Assembly (NCBI RefSeq): GCF_020085105.1
Contig: NC_058044.1
Coordinates: forward strand, 22,681,206-22,745,205
Direction: 5' to 3'
Length of the DNA: 64,000 bases
Source of the DNA: Siniperca chuatsi
Taxonomy: Eukaryota; Chordata; Actinopteri; Centrarchiformes; Sinipercidae
The notes below the pieces were generated by a model. The model saw nothing but the letters and a program-made list of their open reading frames with translations. It was not told where the DNA came from and did not search any database. Within the stretch, counting starts at the first letter, position 1; each line of letters opens with the position of its first letter. Shown one piece after another: positions 39,265 to 52,228 of the stretch. Position numbers and translations under genes: made by a program.

Positions 39265-39940
39265 ATACAATAATGTTTGTATGCCTTGTGCCAATCATTT
39301 TTTACCCCCTTACTTTAAACCCCTAAACATATCTTAGCACATGAATAAATGTATAAGCCCATAATATGCAGTGCTTTAGCAGGACAGTTAATCCTGTGAT
39401 GCATTTTAAGAGAAGAGCATTCATATAAGCTTTTGGTACCACTTCCTAATAAAGCATCATTAAATAGGGTTTGTTAGTCCTACTAAGGACTTTATTAATG
39501 GTTCATAAATAATAAACTCTTGCTTTATATATTACTCATAAACCATTAATAAGAAAAGATCTCACTGTTAGGTGTCCGTCCTCCTCCAGGACACTTGCTG
39601 TGTCTTTTTAGCTCATAACACTTCTTGGGAGGTTGAGAAATTGACAAAAAACATAAAAAAATAGACCTACCATAGGTCTTTAAACTCACCACTGAGTGTG
39701 AGTCCTCATGGACAGAAGACCTTAAAAGGTAATCAGATGAATCAAAATATTAGTGATTACATAACAAAGCTGTTAGTTCAACTGTTAGTAAAAAGGAAAT
39801 ATGAAAATTTATACAGCCAGTGGAAGCCTGATTGTGCCAAGTGTGCCAAGACAAAACAAAAAAAGGTGTGTGTGTGTGTTAAGTTTCATTATTTTTTTCT
39901 ACTGACTTGTATTACTTTTACACTTTTTTTTATTAACGAT

Positions 39941-39967
39941 AACTAACTAACTAACTAACTAACTAAC
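39941..39967. repeat. (AACT)n microsatellite
   Basis: About seven AACT units, between the CSRP and xpnpep1 genes. Confidence 0.85.
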
Positions 39968-40199
39968 GGTAGGCCTATTATATCATTTCTGAATTGCCTG
40001 ATACCTTTTACTACCTTCTGTCACCTCCATATCCTTCCAGTAGTGTTGGGCTGCTTTGCTCAAGTACAGTGGTGAATTTTTAAACTCACTGTGTAGTGCC
40101 AGTACATATAATTAATAATAATAATATAATTGTAGCGATATTTAGATAATATCTTATCGTATTCTTCAGTGTACGGTATGCATGGATTATTTACAGAAA

Positions 40200-41233
40200 A
40201 AGAGGCGAGTCTGGATCCCTCTGCGTCTACTGGAAGAAACTGCAGTCACGTGACCAAAAACGTCAACGACGAAATGGCAGCCTCCTGTTTTGGGAATTAA
40301 CGCAAGCTGGTAAAGGAGCGCTTCGTTTTTAAACCCAAGAAACACATTTCCAAGACGAAACCACCGGGTGTGTATTCAGCATTTCACTGACTGCATGTGA
40401 GGAAAGTTTAACGTTAACGGTGTGGGGAGCTAACGTCCCGTCTCCCGGTGGCACAGCCTGAGCACTGCGAGATGTTGACTGTTTTCAAATGGAGGAAACG
40501 GGTTGTCATCCCGCGCCTGTGTCCGTAGCGTATTGTCCGTAATGGAAGCTGAGCGAAAAGCGTGCTTACTACTTAGAGCTGTACACATGGAAAAAATAGC
40601 CAGTAACTTTACAAATATCCTACTGTGCTACCACACCCACTACTAAAATGAACGGCGACACACTGAATGAATGACTTATTGTGTTTTATGGTTGGCCTGT
40701 TGATGAACAATGATGTGTGAATAAAAAAAAAACATCGCCCGTCCACTTCAAACCAAGCTCTGTGTTTTGTAGTTTCTTATCAGAATGTCATGAGCAACTG
40801 TTTAATGTTATTGTAGCTAGCTAGTTAGCTCGCAAGTAGATTAGATATGATTCATCTAATGCCAACTTGTAAACAACAATCGCATGCGGAGTGTTTAGCC
40901 AATAGGAGAGCTCATCGATGTAGACTACTGCAACGTGATTGGTCAGCTCGTAGAAGTTAAATCGCTCTACAGTGGATGTGGATAGTGAATTCAACACTGC
41001 ACAGTAACCCCTGGCTTTTGTTTTAGGAGATTGTCGCAGTGAAAATAGGTCACAGACCTGACGACACCTGCCACTTAGTCTAGTTCGTTTAATATTTAAC
41101 TCCTGTGATAGTGGCTTAATCAGCATGTTACAGCAGGTTAAAGATCCAGGTGTGGACTGTGACTTTGAGCTCCACGTTAATAGTCGGTAGGCTACAGTCA
41201 GTCACTGTCTAGCTCCAGTCACCTGAAATCAGC
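40200..41233 (+). promoter_or_regulatory. CpG-rich upstream region and 5' UTR of xpnpep1
   Basis: Raised CpG density runs from about 40205 to 40550. A palindromic E-box, GTCACGTGAC, is at 40245-40254 (the MITF/TFE-type CLEAR shape). A short upstream frame, ATG to TAA at 40274-40300 (8 codons), follows, then a possible donor (CTG then GTAAAG). The ATG exon begins somewhere before 41234. Whether a 5' non-coding exon at 40.3 kb is spliced to it cannot be decided without transcripts. Confidence 0.5.
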
Positions 41234-44200
41234 ATGGCTTCTCAAAAGTCAGGTAATCTATGGATAATCAGAGAGTGTCTGAATAACAATACATGAGGGA
41301 ATGTCTCTGCTTGTTGTTAAAAGGGTGGATGTTTGAAATTAGTGGTAAATTCTAGCAGCTTTTATCTTAACATTTGACATTCAGATCTTGCATATTAAGG
41401 GCACCGTAGGTCAGTTTTGAAAAACTGTGGTATCAAGAAATATTATTTAAATGTTATGTCTTTAATTAGTACGCCATGTTCTGTCTTCCATTCAGACACA
41501 GCCATGTCTCCAAAGATCACAGGAGAGCTGCTCAGGCAGCTTCGCCAGGCCATGAGGAATTGTAAATACTTCTCTGAGCCCATACAGGCTTACATCGTCC
41601 CTTCTGGAGATGCACACCAGGTAAGTGAGATCACACACAGAACATAGGGATGCTACATTTATGCATGTTTACAAGACTAAAGTCACCCCTAAATATAAAC
41701 TAAGACACACATGCACAAGCTCACAGTAGTGCAGCTGCTACTCCTGCCTCCTTTTATTTTGTGTGTGTCCTGATTCACTTCTGATCGTCTCGTCTGACCT
41801 TCGCAATTAATTGAAGCCCTTTGCCCACTGCTCCTCCATTTTCCCTCTCCATGCTCCAGACATGATGTGCAAAGAGCAGCAAAGGTGGCATTTAAAATGT
41901 CTGACTGGTTGATGGCCACTTCACACTGATTGTTATTGAAGGTGATCTCTTTCTCTCTTCCTCTCTCTGTCCATATAACTTTCAGAGTGAATACATTGCA
42001 CCGTGTGACTGCAGACGCGAATTTATCTGTGGATTTAATGGCTCTGCAGGTATGTTTTGCTTGTCTGTGAGTGGCAATGTACATGCAAGTGTATTTTGTT
42101 TAAGTTAATCAGTCATCCCGAGTTCTAATCTTAATTGGGCAGACTGGAAGCCATGATCTAATTTCCAATGTGGAAAAACCTAGGACCTAGGGCAATGTGA
42201 TAAATACATTGCAGGGACATCCAGCTTTTATTCTGTAAACCACACAGATCCCAATCAGTTCTCATGTTCAATTTAGTTAGTACGTGTATGTGTACTTTTT
42301 AGTCGAGGTGGCTTACTTTTGTAATAAATCACTGTGGGAAGCCCTGCCGTTCACGCAGTTTGAAACGAGAGCTGGAGAGCTCACTCGCTCTCAGACTGTT
42401 CACTGCTGTCATTTCAGAGGCATATACTGCATATTTTGCTTCTCAGAACTGACCAAACAGATTTTGACCCAGCGTCTTACTGTACAAGCACGACTGACAC
42501 AGCAGACGAGTAACAGACAGACAGTAATAGACTAGTGTATCACCGTTCCAGTATAATTTTTTCTCGCATACTTTCACATTCATCCATCGTACAGTCTGGA
42601 TCCAACAATGCATCTGTGATTGGAAATGTCAAATATGCTTTGTTTGTTGTGATGCGTAGGTACAGCCATCGTCACAGAGCAGCATGCTGCAATGTGGACT
42701 GATGGGCGATATTTCCTCCAGGCCAGTCAGCAGATGGACAACAACTGGACCCTTATGAAGATGGGTAATATTGGTGTTTCTGTGATGAAAATAATAACTG
42801 TCTCTTAGTAATGTTATGTAAGCTATAAACACAAACAATGATTATTAAGCTTAATTTTTTTTCTAATTTTAAGAGTTGTGGTTATTTTTGAGTACTTATG
42901 TCTAAAGTATGGGATTTGTACCACAGATTCTGTAATGGAGTCTTACTCTTTATATACAACACAATCTTAACCACAATGATGATAAGGCATGAATCACAGC
43001 TAGACTGTAAGTCAGAATGCTTTGACCTAATTTGAGAAATATTGTCCTATTTATGTCTGCACTGCGTTTTTAAGACAAAAATAATTCTTTGAAGATGCTG
43101 TATGAGTCAGGCATATTTTACGTCTCTGTCTTTGTGCGTGATCAATTAGTTTTGTATAACCATATCTAGGACTGAAGGAGACACCCTCTCAGGAGGACTG
43201 GCTGATCAGCGTCCTGCCAGAGAACTCCAAAGTGGGAGTAGATCCTTGGATCATCGCTGCTGGTAGGTTGCGCAGTGGATCAACATTACTGGAAGGACAC
43301 ACAGTGACGATCAGAGCAGTATGAACACTGTACTCTTCCCAGAATACAGCAGGAAATATGCTCCGGTAAACAAAAATCATACATTTTAGAGGTTTAAATT
43401 TACAATATACAAAACAAAAGTCCTCAAACACAACAGCTATACAGAGTGCACTTATTTTTGCCTCTCCATTAGGGAACTGAACTTCAGTCCTCTGCATGAC
43501 CGGCAGACATATAGACTTAGGGTCCAACGTGGTTTTTTTGCCCAGTCTGATTATAGAGAAAATAAAATGTTTTTTACCACTATTTGTACATCTTAACACA
43601 GTCTTCTGATGTTTTAGATCAGTGGAAGAACATGTCCAAGGCTCTGACCAGTGCAGGCCACTCTCTGGTGGCAGTGCAGGATAACCTGATCGATGTGATC
43701 TGGACGGACCGCCCAGAAAGACCTTCCACACAGCTACACACCTTGGGATTAGAGTACACCGGTCAGTGCAAAACTGGATTAACACTATTTTTCATTATTC
43801 CATAGACGGTTATTTCACAAAAATTGCTAATTAGGGTTTCATTTCAGAGATACAGAGATATTAAAATCATGAAATATTTTTAGAAATCCCCTCAGAACAT
43901 AAACACCATATATTCTTGTATGAATAATTTTATTGTGAGCAGAAATATTGCCCTTAATTTGGATTATTATTACTTTTGGTTTCACCTTTCTTATCTTTTG
44001 ATTCCAAACTAAATAAAGGGTCCAGTGTAACTAGATATACAGGTTTTTGAGGAAAATGAAGTGCCACGCCATGTTGATGAGCATTGCTGTCTTCCTTTAG
44101 GTATGTCCTGGCAAGACAAGATCACAGCGCTGCGAGCCAAGATGACGGAGAGGAAAATCACCTGGTTTGTTGCCACGGCGTTGGACGAGATTGCATGTAT

Positions 44201-47200
44201 GGTTAATTTTTCAGAAATAAACATTAGTGTAATTACTTCTGCCAAAGAGGTAACTAAACACAGTAATGGAAGTGTCGAGATGCTTTACTTAAACCAACGA
44301 TGTGTAGAATTTCAGACTTGAGCACCTTCAGCGATAGTATAAACGAAAACATCTTTGTGGCAGACAATAAATGCATGCCTCTGAAGATATAGTAGCACAA
44401 AGTATTTAAGTAAAATGCATTTACCAGGAACTTCAGAATTGTACTTAAGTCCAGTACTTGAACATTGTTACTTCCCAACTGGTTGCTCAAATGGATTTTC
44501 ATGAATTCACTCATGAAAATCTTTAGAAGACTCACAGCAACCTCTCATTTATTGTTCATTTAACTGGACAGCAAACATTATGTTTTGCTCTTTTTTGTTG
44601 TAACCATACAATAAATCTTAATCCTGTGTTTGTTGGGATAACGCTTAAAATAACAGCTCCAGAGTGCAGTTTATTGCTAGGGGTGGAGACACCCCCCCCA
44701 AACTGAAACATGTTAGCCCAGGGCTATTGGATTTATAAGCCTGTGGCTAAACATTACAGCCCAGTAAAATGCCTTTTTGAGAGCCTCTTTTGTTGCTGTG
44801 TAGAGTTGGTCACATTAGGTTTTTTAGCAGTTTTTAGTTATTGTTGTGTAAAACAAGCAGCAGCCATACCCAACATCACTCCTGTTACATAAGTCCGCTT
44901 TGATACATGATCACGATCCAAGGACCGAGGGATGCACGGGTGTCCCTCTAGATGCCTGTCTGAGCACCTTGTTCACCGTGCCTAATGAGCTCTTGTTTCT
45001 GATTGTTTGGTCTGAGAGTTTGTGTTAATTAGAGCAATGCTGATTTTTGATTGTCATCATGTAGCATTCAGTCATGAGGGATTCAATGGCCGTTAAATTG
45101 AAGGGGATTCGCTCGTGCCAGTCCAATAATATAATAATATAATAGTCATTATGGGATGAAACAATTTATTACTTAAATTTTATCAGATGTTATTAAAATG
45201 TAATGTCCTGTTATTTCCTTTTCTCAGGGCTTTTTAACCTCCGTGGTGCCGACATCGAGTACAACCCAGTTTTCTTCGCATATGCCATTGTGGGGATGAA
45301 CACAATAAGGTAATATGATATAACACAATGCAGGAACATATTGGCAGGATCAGTGTTCTATTAATTACCTTAATGCTACTGACTGATATGAAGGGCTACA
45401 GGAAAAATAGTGATGATGAATTATGAGTCAGCAACTCCTGAAAATGCAGTCAGTATACAGACAAGTGCTTTGGCATGTACAGGCGTACACACAGTCCAGT
45501 AAGTAGCAATGTAACAATGTAAATTTACAATAAAACATCGTAAGAGAAAAGGAAAACAAGTATTGCAAAAAGTCAAGAATCATAAATACAAAATAGAAAT
45601 TTACAATCAAAATAATATGTAAAGAGTGTTTAAAAAAGGATGGAATGTGCAAAATTACTGAATGCCCCTGCATTATAATTTCACAGGCATTTTATGAACT
45701 AATATACATAATAACACACACATTATCCTTTACAGACATTAAAACCACCATTGGAGGTACAAGGTTTCCACCTGAATTTACTTCTTCATTGAACTTCCCC
45801 TTCATCTCTGCAGGCTTTTTGTGGACCTAAAGCGTCTTTCTGATCCTGCATTGAGAGACCATCTGCAGCTGGACTCCCCCAGCAAGCCTGAGCTGAGCAT
45901 CCACACGTTCCCGTACGAGATGGTCTACACCGAGCTCCAGGCCATCTGCGCGGCACATGGCCCCAAGGACAAAACGTGGATCTGTGACAAGGCCAGTTGT
46001 GCTCTCACACAGGTCATCCCCAAGGTGAGAGTGCACTACCACAACCACAAATGGTTAGCATTTAGAAGATAGTTAATTGTCTCTGGTGTTCACAGCAGAG
46101 GACATAAAAATAGCTAGATTGTATCTTGATTGTGTTTTCCTGGTTGAGGAATTTGGATTTGCTCTCCCAAGTATGAAAAACTGCTGCCTATCAGATCTCA
46201 TCATCTGTATCCTTATATCGATGATAATGTTTCCTCTTGATCTATTTCAGGCCCACAGGACTCCAATTCCCTACACTCCACTCTGCCTCGCCAAGGCTGT
46301 GAAGAACGCGACTGAGATTCAAGGCATGAAAATGGCCCATGTAAGAACCTTTGGACCTCCTTAAAATCTGTAGTGCATATCTCCTGATCACTGACTTCAT
46401 GACATCTCCATAAACTGTCTGATTTCCCTCACAGAAAATGTATCACATCTTCTCCACTTTTCCCCAACAGATCAAGGATGCAGTGGCCCTATGTGAACTC
46501 TTTGCTTGGTTGGAAAAGGAGGTATTTATTTCGGTCATACATTTCTAGCTCCATAAGAGAAAAGAACATATTCCTCCACTCTGTATTCACAGGGTTCCCA
46601 CTGGACTTTTAAAAGAAAATTTTAAAAGGCTGTAAAAGTTTTTTTTAAATAAATAGATAGGCCTAAAACATTTCTGATTTCTTTTATGATAAATTCATTA
46701 ATTAATAAGCCTCAGCTCTCTGGGCATCTCTCTGTCTTATCTTAAACACGTTTTGTACTGAGGAAACCCCTATTATGGCTATTTGTCTTGATATAGCAAC
46801 TGTTTTAGAATTACTATTTTCTCACATTAATGATTAATTGATTAACATTTTGATTGGAGGTTGTTACGTAACCTGGCTTGCACTTGAACTTTAGAATTTG
46901 CCATTATTATTTTAACTCTTTCCTCATTACTGGGTGCTGCGATTATTGTTTTATAGATTCCAAAAGGCACGGTGACAGAGATCTCCGCTGCCGATAAGGC
47001 TGAAGAATTACGCAGGTGTTTTTTTTTTTTTCCATGAATGTTTTACAAACCACATTGGTTTTCCTCATTTGGTTGCAAAATGTCTGCTGAAGGCCTTAAA
47101 ATTAATATGCTTTGTTCAATTTCAAAATGTTTTATTATCTCTCAGTGTGCTGCCTTTTGAACAAGAGTAATATTTTTATCACTCTAAAATGTTAAAAATG

Positions 47201-50200
47201 TTTTTTTACATTTCGTTTTTGTGATTAACAGAAACTCTTACAATAGTATTTTCCCTTAATTGCACGGAAGAGATCCTAAAACATTTGAACATTTAATTAC
47301 CTGTAAATGTGTGGATTTGTCTTTTTCAGCCAACAGAAAGAATTTGTTGGCCTCAGTTTCCCCACAATTTCCAGCGTTGGTCCAAATGGAGCAATCATAC
47401 ATTACAGGTCAGTTGGCTAATGAAACAGACCCAGGTGTATAAAATTTGTGTAACTGTATTTTTTTTTTTTTTTTTTATGAAAGAGTGTTTGTTGTTCTTT
47501 AATAAAAGTTAACTAAGCCTTATACGTGACTTTTTTCCTTTTTCCTTTAGACCACTGCCTGAAACCAACAGAACCCTCTCCCTGAACGAAGTTTATCTGA
47601 TCGATTCTGGCGCTCAATATGTGTAACCAAGATATTTTTTATACACATCAATTGCATTTAGGCTAACCAGCCATGTCTAATATTGGTATGACTTATACGT
47701 ATGTCTCAATTCAGACAATCACCACCTCCTTGCCTGTTAATACCAAGAACACAGACAACATAGGAACAGTTGTGTTTTTTGTGCATTACACACATCTGCA
47801 TCCATATTCTGTCTTTGGCAGTGATGGAACCACGGATGTCACACGCACCATGCACTTTGGGACACCATCTGCTTTTGAGAAGGTACATTTGTAGATGTGC
47901 TAGTGCTGTGTTTTCACTGTCAAAATAAGTCTAATCTCAGGTTAGGGTTTAATTGACAAGTTATTTGAATTATTCTTATTTTCAACAGTAATAACTAAAC
48001 TAACAATCAGTGCAGTGTCATTACACATATACAGTTCATCCCAAACCTGATTTTATTTTATTTTATTGTATTGTATTGTGTGCTCTCTCTTTTTCCTCTA
48101 GGAATGCTTTACCTATGTACTGAAGGGGCACATAGCTGTCAGTGCTGCTGTTTTTCCCAACGGGACGAAAGGTGCTGTCCTCTACTCTGACACGGGGGTT
48201 ATCTCACACTGTATAGTATACCGGTATTACATTAAAACATGTTCAGCATTGACAAACAGCGAGGCTCAAATGATTAATTCAGTTACACAGTATTACATTC
48301 TTTCTGTCTTTTGTTGAGACTAAGAATAAAATATCTATATTCAACAAGTCAACAAGTAAACATATGGTTGCTCAAGAATAATGCAGGCATCCTTTTGGCA
48401 AATCAGTAAGTAATCTTGTATAGTCAGAAATTAGTGTTGTCAAGCTAAAGGAGGACTGGAGAATTTCAAGCACAAACACTGTTTAGAGAAGAGAGACACA
48501 GCAGGCTGCTGTTAAACCTCTAGCCAGTATACAGTAACTACACTATGGAAAACTTGACCTTTAATTATAGCATTCCTGTGGGGCCAGTCAATTTTAAATA
48601 AGATGCAGCGTGTCACAAAGTTTCAGTAAAATCTGAGAAATGGTTTCTAGGCTAAAAGTGCTAACAGATAGACAAATTCACTCAATTTCACATTTGAAAA
48701 ATTATGTTAAAATATTTTTGTGCCATTAAAAAATGGGGGGGAAACTATTGATGACTTTTTAGTGTATTACTTTAAGTGTGATCTCTAGCTCTAACCCTCC
48801 GTTCCCTCCCCAGGCCACCTGTTGGATTCGTTTGCCCGTGCAGCTCTGTGGGAGTCGGGGCTGGACTACCTTCACGGTACGGGCCACGGTGTGGGCTGCT
48901 TCCTCAACGTCCACGAGGGGCCCTGCGGCATCAGCTACAAGACCTTCGCTGATGAACCTCTGGAGGCCGGCATGATCGTCAGTGATGGTATGGCAGGAGG
49001 AGAGTGTTTTTGATTTAGCAAGTCAGTGTTACCGTAGCAGGATTGTAATCTCTTTTCATTCATACTGTAAATGGTAAATACATCTATGTGGCGCACGCAA
49101 GTCATTACACACTATGTTTGCCTTTTCATCCTTTAAAAGCAACAGCATATGGCCAAACAAATTGCCCGTAATGCCAACTGACTGATGCGTTTATACCTTA
49201 TTTCATATGGGAGGAGTTAACTACAGATCTCTCAAATGCCACATCACTTCTGACTGATAGAGCCGACCACAGGCACACAGAAAATGTCACCAGTGCCACA
49301 ACAGCGGGCCATAATTAAATAAATCTTCCCAAATGTCTCAGTAGTGTCATAAATTTGCTTTAGGCTACACTGCTGGAATGAACAACATGCTGCATCTGTT
49401 TCTTCTTCAATATGTTACAGCCAAAAACACACAGACACCCTAAGGCAGCTCCTCTAGAAATAAAAATACTGTCCTTCCTTTGTCACCTGCAGGCCTTTGA
49501 TGTGATTTGATTGGCAGTTTAGCCATTTCTCATGCTGGAAATATAAAAGTGGAAATCTTTGCAGAAGTTAAAAACACCTTAACACAAATACATTTTAGGT
49601 CCTCCAAAACTCTGTTATTTTGTGTTTTCTCATTTTGATTATGTTCTAAATGTTCATCTCAATTCTCCTCCTTTTTTCTAGAGCCTGGGTACTATGAAGA
49701 CGGATCTTTTGGCATTCGTATTGAAAATGTGGTCCTTGTTATACCAGCTAAGCCCAAAGTAGGTCCTTTAACTGAGAACCAGGCCTAATGGAAATTTAAA
49801 AATACAGAGTAGGGTTAAAGAGTGCTGTTCACACTCTGATTTTTCAGATGTTTAATGCTGTAGGAAACAGTTGCTCTGCTGCCTTATTGGTAATGGAATC
49901 CATAAATTGAATACTTGGAGCAATATGTTTTATTTGCAATACACATGCCCTGTTAATCATTGTTTGATTTAAGGTGTTCTTTTCTATGTTTGATCATAGG
50001 ATCAGTTGTAATCAGTTGTTTTTGTTCTCGTCTGTTTGTGTTCAGTACAACTACAGAAACCGAGGTAGTCTGACATTTGAGCCCCTCACTCTGGTTCCTA
50101 TCCAAATCAAGATGATGAACACAGAGCTGCTTACTCAGAAGGAGGTAAGGAATATCCAATTTTATTTTAAAGATAAAAATCAAAATCAAAGACAAATTCA

Positions 50201-50591
50201 ACCTCGTGAAATTCATCTCAATATATTTTTATTGGTAATGTGATACTTCAAATACAACAACACATCAAATGTAGCTTACTTAACAATAATTGGAGAAAAA
50301 ATGTGAGAAGTAGGAACAATTTAGCTTAAGATGACCTATATTAAAATCATGAACTATGCATTTGAATGTTTGATAATATTCCCAGCTACTCCTATTACAT
50401 TATGCGCTACTTAAACACAGTCTCTTCATGGTGTGACAGCTCTTTGACGGCCTCTCTTCTCTGTCCTGCAGCGCGACTGGGTGAACAAGTACCACAGGAA
50501 GTGCCGGGAGGTGGTTGGAGCAGAGCTGGAGAGGCAGGGCAGGAAGGACGCACTGGAGTGGCTGATCAGAGAGACCCAGCCAATCGTCTGA
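41234..50591 (+). CDS. xpnpep1: Xaa-Pro aminopeptidase 1 (cytosolic aminopeptidase P1), 20 coding exons, 629 aa
   Basis: Exons: 41234-41252, 41496-41620, 41986-42049, 42660-42764, 43170-43262, 43618-43761, 44101-44196, 45228-45309, 45814-46024, 46251-46340, 46471-46521, 46957-47015, 47330-47407, 47551-47622, 47822-47882, 48102-48171, 48814-48987, 49682-49758, 50046-50144, 50472-50591. Together they give 1890 nt in one frame. The enzyme is a soluble di-manganese peptidase that removes an N-terminal residue preceding proline (for example from bradykinin). Two creatinase-like N-terminal domains ([29 protein letters not shown]) precede the pita-bread catalytic domain. Metal ligands are Asp424 (LIDSGAQ), Asp435 (TTDVTRT), His498 (HGTGHGVG), Glu532 (DEPGYYEDG) and Glu546 (RIENVV), a constant +9 from human numbering. 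The nine extra residues precede [10 protein letters not shown], so translation could also start there. The C-terminus is about three residues shorter than in human. Confidence 0.97.
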
Positions 50592-50745
50592 GGATTGACT
50601 CTTGTGCAATCCGATCCCTTTGTCCAGGAGTACTGTACGATCAATTGCTCTGCAGTGATAATCGTTTGTATTTTTTTCATCTTTTTCTGTCTCACACTCT
50701 GCTTCTTTTGTAAAGCACATCATATCAGCAGTTTTATTAATGATC

Positions 50746-50751
50746 AATAAA
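50746..50751 (+). terminator. Polyadenylation signal of xpnpep1
   Basis: A canonical AATAAA lies about 155 bases after the stop codon at 50589-50591, followed by a T-rich and GT-containing stretch. Confidence 0.7.
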
Positions 50752-51702
50752 AAAATCAAGAAAGAACTTTCTTAAGTTTACTACCTTGTGTCTCCTACAT
50801 AATCAGTTTCTCTTGAACTGTGACAGCCTCATGTTCAGCTTGGCAAACCTGCATTTTTGTGGTTATCCAGTGGAGTTAAATGTGGAAGAACTTTCTTAAG
50901 ATATAGAAAATGTAGTCCTGTGGAAAGTGAAAAAATCTGACTTATGATGATTGAAACACTATCCTAATATGAATTTACTGAAGAAATCCACAATGACAAG
51001 ACATATTAGACATATACATGATTATTAGGCCTCTATATAACTAGTAACATAATCCTCTACTTACATTTTGCACCTTTAAAATTAAAGATGCCCTGTTGAG
51101 TGTTCTGTTTACATCCAGTGTTTCTCACTAAAATGCATTGTGTGTATCCTAGAATCTTTACAATCATGTTGAATGCATTTTCTATCTTTATAAAACATTT
51201 GCAAAGCCATTTAAAAAAATACTTGAAATGCGGCATTGTTTACATCCATGTTTGCTAGCGTAGTCTTCTTGTCCCCTGCTTTTGGTGGCTTTTGGTTTAT
51301 GAGCGCGCCCGCCAACTGTCTATCAGTGGAACAGCCGTTACCGTGGCAGGAATGAGTTGATCATGTTGCCACGTGCTCATGAATGTGTATGTGATACAAA
51401 CAAAACTGGGAACAATTAATAACAACAATGCTCCATAGCTCTATTACTGGTCAAAAACTCCACAGGGTACCTTAAAGTCCTACATCTATCTTTTAGGGAC
51501 AGAAAACTGTTGTTACACTTTATGTTGGCCAAGACTTCGAGCCAGTGATGTCAAGATAGGTATTTTCATAAAGTAGCATCCAATACATTTGCATGGTCTA
51601 GTATCAGATACACATCCTTGTTTGCTCTTGCACCCACCCACATTTTTAGTTTACACACTTTTAAACTTAATCAGTATTTGTTATGAAAAAGTAGATCAGG
51701 GC

Positions 51703-52105
51703 TTTAAAGGGGTACACCACTGATTTAGTATTCACAAGACACAGATTAAAACAAAGAATGGTCAAAACTGAAGCAGCAGTGGACAAAATATCCTAAGCTT
51801 TCAAACACTGGATCCTACATTCCCCATAGTGCAACTTGATAGCATCTTAAGTTCCTTGTCTGGTAAATGCCCACATCTTTCAAACTTCATGCCCTAGTCT
51901 GTAACGTAGACTTTCTGTTAAAAATTCGTAGTCTCCAAGCATATGCTGAGATAACCCTGATGACATCACTATGACATCATCAAGGTGATTTTCTCAGACT
52001 TGAGCTACAGAGGACATTATACAACAGTTCTTTACAGTCTGAATAGTACTGCTCATGATAAGTGAATTTAATTTGTAAGATCAGTGGTGTGCCCCTTTAA
52101 TGGCC
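51703..52105. mobile_element. MITE with terminal inverted repeats between xpnpep1 and the next gene
   Basis: The left end TTTAAAGGGGTACACCACTGAT (one mismatch or so) is mirrored at about 52080-52101 as ATCAGTGGTGTGCCCCTTTAA. The roughly 350 bp between have no open frame. The element is a non-autonomous DNA transposon. Its right terminus also supplies an ATTAAA on the minus strand, 130 bases beyond the stop of the minus-strand gene. Confidence 0.6.
52067..52101 (-). terminator. Candidate polyadenylation signals (ATTAAA) for the minus-strand gene
   Basis: On the minus strand ATTAAA occurs at 52101-52096 and 52072-52067, the common variant of AATAAA. The nearer one is part of the terminal inverted repeat of the neighbouring MITE. 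No canonical AATAAA was seen in the first 250 bases after the stop. Confidence 0.35.
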
Positions 52106-52228
52106 TGTACATGGTGACATAACTTTCCTGCAGGGGTCAAACCTCAGACCTTTTAGATCTCTAGCCAACCTTGGGACCTTCAGACAGCTTCTCCCTCCCA
52201 CCCGCACGGCATAACTCTTCACCACCTT

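Noticed and set aside
43189..43785. 198-codon minus-strand open frame
   Set aside because: It is a shadow of xpnpep1 exons 5 and 6 and the intron between them.
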